Shown piece by piece: positions 53,966 to 60,785 of a stretch of 60,785 nucleotides of DNA. Each line of letters begins with the position of its first letter. Within the stretch, counting starts at the first letter, position 1. This DNA comes from Nitrosovibrio sp. Nv4 (GTDB lineage: Bacteria > Pseudomonadota > Gammaproteobacteria > Burkholderiales > SG8-39), in contig CAMDRF010000007.1 of assembly GCA_945906765.1 (NCBI GenBank), forward strand, positions 1-60,785, in the 5' to 3' direction. The position numbers were made by a program, and so were the translations under genes. The notes under the pieces are model-generated. The model saw only the letters and a list, made by a program, of their open reading frames with translations, was not told the origin of the DNA and made no database searches.

Positions 53966-55339
53966 TTAGAGCAAGAACAGCGTCGCCAATCCGAGAAAAA
54001 TAAAAAACCCGCCCGAGTCGGTGCAGGCGGTGATCAGCACCGAAGAGCCGAGCGCCGGATCGCGGCCGAAGCGGGCGCGCAGATAGGGGATCGTGACGCC
54101 CATGCCGGCGGCGAGGAGCAGATTGAGCAGCATCGCAAGCGCCATCACGCCGCCCAGTGCGGCGCTGCCGTAGAGCAGGTAGGTCGCGACGCCGAGCAGC
54201 CCGCCCCAGATCACGCCGTTCAGGGTCGCGACGCCGAGTTCCTTGGCGATCAGCTTATTCCAGTAGCTGGACTGGATCTGCCCCAGCGCCAGCGCGCGCA
54301 CGATCATGGTGATGGTCTGGTTGCCCGAGTTGCCGCCGATGCCGGCGACGATCGGCATCAGCGCGGCGAGGGCCACCAGCTTCTCGATCGAGCCTTCGAA
54401 AGCGCCGATGACGCGCGATGCGACAAAGGCGGTGACCAGATTCACCGCCAGCCACGCCCAGCGGTTCCTGAAACTGTTCCAGACCGGGGCGAATACGTCC
54501 TCTTCCTTGGACAAACCGGCCTCGGCAAGCTGCGATTCGGCGCTCGTTTCGCGGATGTGGTCCATGACCGCATTCACCGTCACGCGGCCCACCAGGCTTC
54601 CGGTGATGAGGTCGACCACCGGCGCCGATACCAGGTCGTAGCGCTCGAACGCCTGCGCGGCATCCTCGGCGCGATCTTCGGGACGCAGCTTGACGCTCTC
54701 GGGCACCATCACGTCCCCCACCACGCGCTCAAGGTCCGAAACGATGAGGCGCGCCAATGGCAACGTTCCCCGGAGTTTGTTGCCGCGGTCGATCACGAAC
54801 AACTGATCGGTATGCGCCGGCAATTCATCCAGCGCCCGCAGATAGCGGGTCGCGGCCTCAAGCGTGACGTCCTCGCGCACCGTGACCTGGTCGAATTCCA
54901 TCAGCGCACCGACCGTGCCTTCATCGTAGGACAGCGCGGCGCGCAACAGCACGCGCTCTTGCGGGGGCAGCGCCCGGATGACGTCCTGCACCACCTCGTC
55001 GGGCAGATCGGGGGCGAGGTCAGCGATCTCGTCCGCGTCGAGGGTTTCTGCCGCCGCAACCAGCTCCTTGGAGTCCATGGTCGCGATGAGCGATTCGCGT
55101 ACCGCGTCCGAAAGCTCCAGCAGGATTTCGCCCTCGCGTTCGGCCTTGACCAGGTCCCAGACCACCAAGCGCTCATCCAGCGGCAGCGCTTCGAGGGTGT
55201 AGGCGACGTCGGCCGGATGAAGCTTATCGAGTTCGGTGCGCAGTCCAGCTGGATCGCGGGTGCGCGCGAGCCGCTCCTGCACCGTTCGCAGGTTCTGCTG
55301 CAGATCCTCGACTTCGAGGCGCGAAGGCTGGTCTGTCAT
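53966..55339 (-). CDS. mgtE: Magnesium transporter MgtE
   Basis: A 457-residue channel. The N-terminal superhelical domain (about 15-140) includes LHPADVAYTLEALPLDERLV and LPDEVVQDVIRALPPQERVL; paired CBS domains follow (VTVREDVTLEAATRYLRALD, LRPEDRAEDAAQAFERYDLV); then five transmembrane helices with ALMPIVAGIGGNSGNQTITM, the Mg2+ pore motif. It imports Mg2+ with gating by cytoplasmic Mg2+. The ATG overlaps the mtgA stop by one base, so it ends the rnb-tonB-aroE-mtgA-mgtE run. Confidence 0.93.
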   Translation of the reverse strand: MTDQPSRLEVEDLQQNLRTVQERLARTRDPAGLRTELDKLHPADVAYTLEALPLDERLVVWDLVKAEREGEILLELSDAVRESLIATMDSKELVAAAETLDADEIADLAPDLPDEVVQDVIRALPPQERVLLRAALSYDEGTVGALMEFDQVTVREDVTLEAATRYLRALDELPAHTDQLFVIDRGNKLRGTLPLARLIVSDLERVVGDVMVPESVKLRPEDRAEDAAQAFERYDLVSAPVVDLITGSLVGRVTVNAVMDHIRETSAESQLAEAGLSKEEDVFAPVWNSFRNRWAWLAVNLVTAFVASRVIGAFEGSIEKLVALAALMPIVAGIGGNSGNQTITMIVRALALGQIQSSYWNKLIAKELGVATLNGVIWGGLLGVATYLLYGSAALGGVMALAMLLNLLLAAGMGVTIPYLRARFGRDPALGSSVLITACTDSGGFFIFLGLATLFLL

Positions 55340-56067
55340 CACGGAATCTGCGCCGCCGGCATGCGCGAGAGTATCGTCTCGATGCGGCCGGCGATGTAGG
55401 ACGTGATGCGGCCCGGCGCATAGCGGCGCGGGCTGGGCAGGATCGCCGCCAGGAACGCCGCCTGCGGGGCGCTCAGGGACGCCGCGTCGATGCCGAAGTG
55501 GTACCGCGCCGCGGCCTGGGCGCCGAAAACCCCTTCGCCCCACTCCGCGAAATTCAGATACAGCTCCAGGATGCGGCGCTTGCTGAGCGTGGACTCGAGC
55601 ATCCAGGTGATCACGGCTTCCTGGCCCTTGCGCAGCCACGATCGCTCGCCCGATAGAAACAGGTTCTTCGCCAGCTGCTGGCTGATGGTCGAGGCGCCGG
55701 AAACCACCTTGCCCTTCTTTTCGTTTTTTTCCATCGCCTTGGAGATCGCCTCCCAGTCGAATCCCTCGTGGTCGACGAATTTCGCGTCCTCCGCGGCCAC
55801 CACGGCGCGCTTCAACTGCGCCGAAACACGTTCATACGGAATCCATTGGTGCGCGAGCTTTGCCTTGGCATCCTTCTCGCGCAGCCGTTCGATGCGCGCT
55901 TCCATGAACGCCGTGGTTTCGGGCTGATACACCCGCCACCAAAGGACGTGGGCGAAGAACCAGCACTGAACAGCCGCCACGATCAGGACCAGCGCGCCCA
56001 GGCTGTAACAAAAGACCTTCCAGGCTCGGAGCATCCACCCGAGCCGACTTTTGGACTTAGGCGGCAC
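55339..56067 (-). CDS. mtgA: Monofunctional biosynthetic peptidoglycan transglycosylase
   Basis: A 242-residue GT51 enzyme that polymerises lipid II. N-terminal transmembrane helix (about 16-40), then the family motifs AVVAAEDAKFVDHEGFDWEA with the catalytic Glu (about 90-109), GASTISQQLAKNLFLSGERS, WLRKGQEAVITWMLE and RRILELYLNFAEWGEGVFGA. The start is GTG at 56067, overlapping aroE by 11 bases. No transpeptidase domain, as expected for MtgA. Confidence 0.94.
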   Translation of the reverse strand: MPPKSKSRLGWMLRAWKVFCYSLGALVLIVAAVQCWFFAHVLWWRVYQPETTAFMEARIERLREKDAKAKLAHQWIPYERVSAQLKRAVVAAEDAKFVDHEGFDWEAISKAMEKNEKKGKVVSGASTISQQLAKNLFLSGERSWLRKGQEAVITWMLESTLSKRRILELYLNFAEWGEGVFGAQAAARYHFGIDAASLSAPQAAFLAAILPSPRRYAPGRITSYIAGRIETILSRMPAAQIP

Positions 56068-56860
56068 GCAGCGCCGCTAGCACTGCCCTTGTGTCGGGGG
56101 CAACACTGCGCCATATCTGGAATGACTCCGCCGCCTGCTCGACCAGCATCCCCAGCCCGTCACTCGCTGCTGCGCCTGCGGCGCGCGCCAGGGCGAGGAA
56201 CGGCGTGTCGCGGCCGTACACCATGTCGTAGCCGAGCGCGCCGGGCGCAAATGCGCCCGAGGCCAGTGGCGGCGCTTCATCGACGAGGCCCGCCGAGGTG
56301 GCATTGATCAGGAGATCGAACTGCGCGTTTTCGATATCGCCGTAACCGCCACCCGACGCCGCGCCAAAACGCTGCGCCAGCGCGCGTGCCTTGTCCGCGG
56401 TGCGATTCGCGATCACCAGACACTGCGGACGGGCGCTGAGCAACGGGCCGACAACGCCCCGGGCCGCGCCGCCCGCACCCATCAGCAGCACGCGCCGGCC
56501 CGCGATCGCGCGCCCGAGGTTCACGGTAATGTCGCGCAGCAGTCCTATGCCGTCGGTGTTGTCGCCGCGCACGCCGTTTCCCTCGAAGATCAGGGTATTG
56601 ACGACCCCCGCCGCGCGGGCTCTTTCGCTTAGCGCATTCCCGCAATAGCGGAAAGCCTGGTCCTTGAACGGCAGCGTAACGTTAGCGCCGCGTCCGCCAG
56701 CAGCGCGAAACGCGTCCAGCGTGCGCGCGAAACCATCCAGCGGTGCCTCAATTTGCGTGTATTCGATGTCCTGCCGCGTCTGGCGCGCGAATTCGGCATG
56801 AATCCAGGGCGACTTCGAGTGGGCGACAGGGTTTCCTATCACCGCGTAGCGATCGGCCAT
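56057..56860 (-). CDS. aroE: Shikimate dehydrogenase
   Basis: A 267-residue NADPH-dependent enzyme of the chorismate pathway. Seen: AVIGNPVAHSKSPWIHAEFA (4-23), GANVTLPFKDQAF with the catalytic Lys, the dinucleotide loop LLMGAGGAARGVVGPLL, NRTADKARALAQRF and DGLGMLVEQAAESFQIW. Lies 3 bases after the TonB gene stop and overlaps mtgA; the operon order is typical of betaproteobacteria. Confidence 0.95.
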   Translation of the reverse strand: MADRYAVIGNPVAHSKSPWIHAEFARQTRQDIEYTQIEAPLDGFARTLDAFRAAGGRGANVTLPFKDQAFRYCGNALSERARAAGVVNTLIFEGNGVRGDNTDGIGLLRDITVNLGRAIAGRRVLLMGAGGAARGVVGPLLSARPQCLVIANRTADKARALAQRFGAASGGGYGDIENAQFDLLINATSAGLVDEAPPLASGAFAPGALGYDMVYGRDTPFLALARAAGAAASDGLGMLVEQAAESFQIWRSVAPDTRAVLAALRAA

Positions 56861-56863
56861 GCC

Positions 56864-57778
56864 TTATTCAGTCCAGACCTTGTCGCCTTGCGCGAAGAAC
56901 CACGTCCGCGTGATCACCAGCAGATCGGTGTCCTTGCGGATGTCGGCCGGAAAGGCGGCGAAGGGCGCCGCCATCTGCACGATGCGGAACGCCGCCCTGT
57001 CCAGCCCCTTGAGCCCGGAGGAACGCTCAAGGTCGATCGACTCGACGCTGCCATCGGGCCGGATCGTCACCGTGAGGCGCAGCACGCCGTAGAGCTTGCC
57101 GCGCGCTTCAGCCGGGTAGTTGATCGTGCCGACGCGCTCGATTTTCGCGCGCCAGTCCTCTTCGTACTGCGCGAAGCGGTATTCGCTGGCGTTGGCGCCG
57201 ATGAAGCGCTTGCGCGGCCGCTCCTGGTAGGCCTGCGTCTGGCGCGCGATCTGGGCCTGCAGGTCGAGCATCGCCAGCGAACGATCCGCCATGTCGCGCC
57301 CGGAAACCTGCGGCGACGCTTCTTCGGAAGCCTGGCGCTGCGATTCGGTGGGAATTTCCGCGCCCTGCTCCCGGTTCAACGCGAGGAGTTTCTGCTGCTG
57401 CGCTTCCAGCTCGCGCTGGCGGCGCTGCGTGTCAGCCAGATCGCGTCCGGGATCGCGCGGGTTGGTCACCGGCGCCGCGCTGGTGGCGCGCCGCTTGTCG
57501 TCGGTGTTGCCGCCGCCATCCAGGTTGGCCTGCGCCAGCGCCTTGGCGCGCGAGAGCTTGTCGCGCGTCTTGGAATTCACCAGGATCACTTCAAGCGGCT
57601 GGCTGGCCGATTTCCAGCGCAGCGCTTCGGGAAAGCGGAAATGGATCGTCAGCAGCATCGCATGCAGGAGGATGGACACGGCGACCGATATCGCCAGGAT
57701 GCGGGACTGGCGGTCAAGTCCGCTCCAGTATTCACGCGGATCCAGCAATAAGTTCGCGGTGTTGCCGTGCAAAATCAC
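56864..57778 (-). CDS. TonB-family energy transducer
   Basis: A 304-residue protein: short cytoplasmic N-terminus, one transmembrane helix (about 27-46, ILAISVAVSILLHAMLLTIH) including the SxxxH pattern typical of TonB, a long charged periplasmic region with QRRQRELEAQQQKLLALNRE, and the TonB C-terminal domain (about 215-300) with YPAEARGKLYGVLRLTVTIR and GLKGLDRAAFRIVQMAAPFA. It would pass proton-motive energy to outer-membrane receptors, but no exbBD or receptor gene is nearby. GTG start at 57778. Confidence 0.87.
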   Translation of the reverse strand: MILHGNTANLLLDPREYWSGLDRQSRILAISVAVSILLHAMLLTIHFRFPEALRWKSASQPLEVILVNSKTRDKLSRAKALAQANLDGGGNTDDKRRATSAAPVTNPRDPGRDLADTQRRQRELEAQQQKLLALNREQGAEIPTESQRQASEEASPQVSGRDMADRSLAMLDLQAQIARQTQAYQERPRKRFIGANASEYRFAQYEEDWRAKIERVGTINYPAEARGKLYGVLRLTVTIRPDGSVESIDLERSSGLKGLDRAAFRIVQMAAPFAAFPADIRKDTDLLVITRTWFFAQGDKVWTE

Positions 57779-57813
57779 CTCAGACGGCGAAGTTCTGCGG
57801 GTATTTTAGACTC

Positions 57814-59676
57814 TTACAGCACTCCCTGCCCGAGGGTTTCCCGCCACGTGCAGGCCAAGGTGGGCCCGATCAGGTCGGGCGCTTCGAGCGCCAGGCGCAC
57901 CCGAGTGCCTGCATCAAGTTCCGGCAGCGAGGGCACGCGCACCGCCAGAGGCATGCCGTCGAAGCGCACCAGGTTCTCGCGCAGGACGGTGCCGTCAATC
58001 TGCGCCACTTGTTCCTGCGCGATCCAGCGAAGGCACCAGTAGTGCTCCATCGCGCGCTGGTGCTCGTCGTAGCCCGCGGTGGTCAATTCGAAGGCGCGCA
58101 GGGCCGCCAGCAGCGACTCGCTGTTGCGCGCAAAAGGCGGGCGCTGCCCGCGCAATCCGGCCACCAGCTGCCACTGGTTGACGAGGTCGACGTAGCGGCG
58201 CAACGGCGAGGTCATCCAGGAGTAGGACGACACGCCCAGTCCTTCATGCATTTCCGCGTGCACGCTCAGCCTGACCTTGCCCGAGGACTGCACGCGGTAG
58301 ATGCCGGCGATGTCCTTCTCGGCAAGCTGCTCGCCCCAGCTGGTGTTGGCGAGGATCATGAGTTCCGAGACAAGCTTGTCGAGCGGCGCGCCGCGCTTGC
58401 GCGCTTCGATCGCCACCCGCCCGTCCTCAACGCGGAAAACATAGTCCAGGTTGGCGGCGTTGACGCTCGGCTTGCCGCGGCGCACCTCAAGCGCCAGCGC
58501 CAGCTGCCACAGCGTATGCAGCTCCTCTTCGAAGGCAAGCCCGAAGCGGGCCAGATTCGCCCCGCCGGCCTCAAATGCGGCGTTCAGCGCAGCGTGCCCG
58601 GCATGGCGCAGATTGGCGGCCACCTTGACGCGTTCGAGTTTCGTATGCCGGCCGCGCAGCGCGAAATCCTTCGCCCCGACGTTCAGGTAGAGCGACACCA
58701 CCGGGCGCACCTGACCCTCGTCGAGCGACAGGCGCTCGATGGCGTCCTCGGGAAGCATGGTGAACTTGCGGCCGGGCGTGTAGGCGGTCGAGAGCCGATC
58801 GCGGGCGATGGCGTCGAGCGCCGAGCCGGGCGAGAAGACCAGTCCCGGCGCGGCGATGTGAATGCCGACGCGCAGTTCGTCGTCCGACACGCGCATGACG
58901 GAAAAGGCGTCGTCGATTTCGGTGGTGCCGATATCGTCCAGGCTGAAAGCAGGACTTTCGGCCAGCGGCAGATCGTCCGGCAGCACGGGCGCGTCGTGCG
59001 CCGGAAAGCCGGTGCCCTTCGGATAGAACTCGTGTACGAAGCGCCCGAGGTGATACTCGTGGCTGTCGGCGAGCAGGCCGCAGCGCTCGAACAGGCGCGC
59101 GGTGGTCAGGCCGGCCTGGGTGCAGGCCTGCTCCAGCGCCTTGGTCTCGGCTTTGGCGCGGTCCGGCGCATAGAGCAGTTCGTCGCGCAGCGACGCAATC
59201 TCAGGCGGGCACTCGAAGCGCGAGAGTTGCGCCGCCCACCCGGCGATCCGCTCCTGCAGGAGCCTTTTCTTCTCCAGCCCCGCGAGCGCGAGCTTGAGCG
59301 TGTCCTCCGGCGCCGCCTGGAAACGCCCCCGCCCGCGGCGGTAGAAATACATCGGCGCCGAGTGCAGCTTGAGCAGCACCCCGGCGCTTTCGATGTCCGC
59401 CGGATCATGGCCGATGTAGTCGCGCGCCAGGTCCTGGAAACCGAATTCGGCCCCCTTGCGGCATTGCCAGAGAAAGTCCGTGTCCAGGGCGTCGGCGAAC
59501 TTGCGCGCCTCGGCGAGCAGCTCCCCGGCCGAGGGCCGCTCGAACGTCAGAACTACGTTGGCAGCCTTGATCTTGGAGCGGCGCCCGTGCGGGCTCTCAA
59601 TTTGGTAGGAAGCGGGGCTTTGCGACAACACCGCGCCAGCCTTGTACTCACCGTCTTCTTCGTAGAGAACTTGCAT
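57814..59676 (-). CDS. rnb: RNB-domain exoribonuclease (RNase II-like)
   Basis: A 620-residue 3'-5' exoribonuclease. The N-terminal part (MQVLYEEDGEYKAGAVLSQS onward) looks like an OB-type RNA-binding region; the RNB domain begins near 265 with SLDDIGTTEIDDAFSVMRVS, the metal-binding acidic cluster, followed by GIHIAAPGLVFSPGSALDAI and RLSTAYTPGRKFTMLPEDAI; MTSPLRRYVDLVNQWQL is the conserved late segment. The acidic cluster is of the TEIDD form found in cyanobacterial/plastid-type RNB proteins rather than the E. coli EDMDD form. ATG at 59676; upstream in-frame codons are not family-like. Confidence 0.9.
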   Translation of the reverse strand: MQVLYEEDGEYKAGAVLSQSPASYQIESPHGRRSKIKAANVVLTFERPSAGELLAEARKFADALDTDFLWQCRKGAEFGFQDLARDYIGHDPADIESAGVLLKLHSAPMYFYRRGRGRFQAAPEDTLKLALAGLEKKRLLQERIAGWAAQLSRFECPPEIASLRDELLYAPDRAKAETKALEQACTQAGLTTARLFERCGLLADSHEYHLGRFVHEFYPKGTGFPAHDAPVLPDDLPLAESPAFSLDDIGTTEIDDAFSVMRVSDDELRVGIHIAAPGLVFSPGSALDAIARDRLSTAYTPGRKFTMLPEDAIERLSLDEGQVRPVVSLYLNVGAKDFALRGRHTKLERVKVAANLRHAGHAALNAAFEAGGANLARFGLAFEEELHTLWQLALALEVRRGKPSVNAANLDYVFRVEDGRVAIEARKRGAPLDKLVSELMILANTSWGEQLAEKDIAGIYRVQSSGKVRLSVHAEMHEGLGVSSYSWMTSPLRRYVDLVNQWQLVAGLRGQRPPFARNSESLLAALRAFELTTAGYDEHQRAMEHYWCLRWIAQEQVAQIDGTVLRENLVRFDGMPLAVRVPSLPELDAGTRVRLALEAPDLIGPTLACTWRETLGQGVL

Positions 59677-59710
59677 AGGGGGCAGATTATAGGTCAAGTG
59701 CTGGAGTTTT

Positions 59711-59753
59711 GTCTTGTATTGGACTATTATATAAAATAGTCTTGTATTGGACT
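59711..59753. promoter_or_regulatory. Duplicated 15-bp site ahead of the antitoxin gene (candidate operator/promoter)
   Basis: GTCTTGTATTGGACT occurs exactly at 59711-59725 and 59739-59753. With the flanking A the second copy is AGTC-N8-GACT, a short inverted repeat. The spacer ATTATATAAAATA between copies can serve as a -10-like element, with TTGTAT or TTGGAC as -35. The pair ends 7 bases before the antitoxin ATG, the expected place for autorepression. Confidence 0.65.
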
Positions 59754-59760
59754 GAAGAGG

Positions 59761-60162
59761 ATGGCCATGAATACACATGAAGGTTCGGCGCCCGCCAGTA
59801 GCGAGAAGGTTTCCGTTCCGGCTTTGCGAACTTTTTTTCGAATAGCCGATTCCTGGGGTCTTAGCAACAAGGAGCGGATGAAGCTTCTTGGCAGCCCGGC
59901 GCGCTCAACCTTCTACTACTGGAAACAGACGCGTGACGTGGCACTTCCACAAGACACGCTCGAGCGGCTCTCCTATATCCTTGGTATCTACAAAGCGCTG
60001 CAGATTCTTCTGCCACGGCCGGACGCGGCGGACGCGTGGATCAGGAAGCCCAACACCGCAGCCCTCTTCGGCGGCCGCAGCGCGCTCGATCGAATGCTGT
60101 CCGGCCAGGTAGCCGACCTGTTTCTCGTGCGCCAGTACCTCGACGCCCAGCGAGGCGGCTAG
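59761..60162 (+). CDS. Xre/MbcA/ParS-type antitoxin
   Basis: A 133-residue protein. The N-terminal half is a helix-turn-helix-like region (LRTFFRIADSWGLSNKERMK, LLGSPARSTFYYWKQTRDV, LERLSYILGIYKALQIL); the C-terminal half is the DUF2384 toxin-binding domain ending RKPNTAALFGGRSALDRMLS and DLFLVRQYLDAQRGG, with the family's LGG-R-x-xL-x-x-M pattern and the conserved RGG tail near the toxin active site. It neutralises RES toxins. The ATG at 59761 is preceded by GAAGAGG; a second ATG is two codons on. RES gene follows after 2 bases. Confidence 0.9.
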   Translation: MAMNTHEGSAPASSEKVSVPALRTFFRIADSWGLSNKERMKLLGSPARSTFYYWKQTRDVALPQDTLERLSYILGIYKALQILLPRPDAADAWIRKPNTAALFGGRSALDRMLSGQVADLFLVRQYLDAQRGG

Positions 60163-60164
60163 GC

Positions 60165-60785
60165 GTGATCCCTTCGGTTTCGCGGGTCGAGTGGCGACCC
60201 TGCTACCGGATGATTTCCAGTCGATTTCCTCCCGTGGGGGCCTACGATCGGGTCGCGCATCCGGCGGATCTTGAGGCCGTCTTCGCGGTCGAGAACCTGA
60301 CCAACCCGCGGCTGCGCCAGGAGGCGGGCGAACTCTCGCTGATTCCCGCGGAGGATCGGCTGTCAGGCGAGGGAAGCACGCCGATCATGGCGGCCTTCAC
60401 GCACCTGAACCCAGAGGGCAGCCGATTCAGCGACGGCACGTATGGCGTTTTTTATGCCGGGCGCTCGCTTGACACGGCGATCGCGGAAACGACGTATCGA
60501 CGCGAGCAGTTCCTGTCGCGCACAAAAGAAGAACCGATCGAGATCGAGATGCGGACCTACCTGACCGATTTGACCGGGGATCTGCACGACATCCGCGCTC
60601 GACTCGATCTCGCCGCCGTCTACGACTCGAACAACTATGCGGCGGGACAAGCTCTAGGCCGCGAGCTCAAGGCGGCGGACTCCTGGGGCATTGTGTACGA
60701 CAGTGTCCGCGACCCGGGCGGCGAATGTGCAGGCGTCTTCCGACCGCCTGTCCTGTCAAACTGCATTCAAGGCCCGCATTTCGGC
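60165..60785 (+). CDS. RES-domain toxin, truncated by window end
   Basis: From GTG at 60165 the frame stays open for 207 codons to the edge. It shows the RES triad: Arg15 in PCYRMISSRFPPVG, Glu108 in GRSLDTAIAETTYRREQFL, Ser180 in GIVYDSVRDPGGECAGVFRP, plus the Tyr-containing TYGVFYAGRSL. RES toxins degrade NAD+ (MbcT by phosphorolysis) and are blocked by the upstream antitoxin. Family members are about 150-240 residues, so only a short C-terminal tail should be missing. G+C and codon use look like the host, with a slightly A/T-richer start region. Confidence 0.88.
   Translation, partial: MIPSVSRVEWRPCYRMISSRFPPVGAYDRVAHPADLEAVFAVENLTNPRLRQEAGELSLIPAEDRLSGEGSTPIMAAFTHLNPEGSRFSDGTYGVFYAGRSLDTAIAETTYRREQFLSRTKEEPIEIEMRTYLTDLTGDLHDIRARLDLAAVYDSNNYAAGQALGRELKAADSWGIVYDSVRDPGGECAGVFRPPVLSNCIQGPHFG

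Noticed and set aside
53186-55399. 737-codon plus-strand frame over mgtE, Uma2 and the dCTP deaminase remnant
   Set aside because: The sequence is Arg/His/Gln-rich as in antisense frames, and the minus strand carries recognisable proteins throughout.
58009-59739. 576-codon plus frame over the RNase II-like gene
   Set aside because: Antisense to a full RNB protein; no family resemblance.

Overview
The window is about 60.8 kb of G+C-rich chromosome from a betaproteobacterium. This rests on gene content and order: mreBCD-mrdA-rodA, aceA-aceK without a linked malate synthase, pilT-pilU beside yggS-proC-yggT, ubiB-ubiJ-Tim44-ubiE, rlpA-dacC-dat-ybeD-lipB-lipA, rubredoxin-yqgE-ruvX-pyrR-pyrB-pyrC', thiD-thiE-hemL, and rnb-tonB-aroE-mtgA-mgtE. 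Genus cannot be fixed from sequence reading alone. Ubiquinone genes, type IV pilus motors, a glyoxylate-shunt lyase and an IDH kinase/phosphatase suggest a respiring Gram-negative that can grow on acetate or fatty acids. No rRNA, tRNA or CRISPR array was found.

Layout. 1-2220 is a scrap yard: a DUF1116 fragment cut by an insertion-sequence end, an intact ribbon-helix-helix plus coiled-coil gene pair, an antitoxin fused to part of a ParE-like toxin, a broken Uma2 gene and the tail of a Phd/YefM antitoxin. 2217-7192 holds ampG, a YqjD/YqjE/YqjK-type envelope cluster whose first gene has an in-frame TAG, xthA, pyrE and a secreted DUF4124 protein. 7202-11035 is gatC-gatA-(unknown)-gatB, with a conspicuous low-G+C block inside gatB. 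11177-16766 is the cell-elongation operon. 16955-20042 is aceA-aceK. 20054-24351 carries proC/yggT/yggS back to back with pilT-pilU. 24364-36337 is a long minus-strand run covering RNA methylation, heme (hemJ), transport, ubiquinone and thrB, ending divergent from polA.

39108-41073 is a second unstable interval: a leuD tail, a PIN toxin/antitoxin pair, a nested palindrome, psiF and a DUF4197 gene with a stop codon in its signal peptide. 41083-49710 is a minus-strand run for lipoate, D-amino acids/cell wall and pyrimidines. The dihydroorotase homologue there has lost metal ligands and is probably the non-catalytic partner of PyrB. 49749-52413 is thiD-thiE-hemL. 52410-53869 is a third accessory patch: an internally deleted dCTP deaminase pseudogene and an intact Uma2 gene. 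53966-59676 is rnb-tonB-aroE-mtgA-mgtE. The right edge is an MbcA/Xre antitoxin plus RES toxin module with a duplicated candidate operator; the toxin gene runs off the end.

Four points deserve most attention: the compositional block inside gatB, the antitoxin-toxin fusion scar, the three unrelated genes each broken by a different single stop codon (TGA, TAG, TAA), and the duplicated 15-bp site ahead of the RES module. I did not find a clear, wholly new multi-gene system. The best candidate for something uncharacterised is the small pair at 575-1047.
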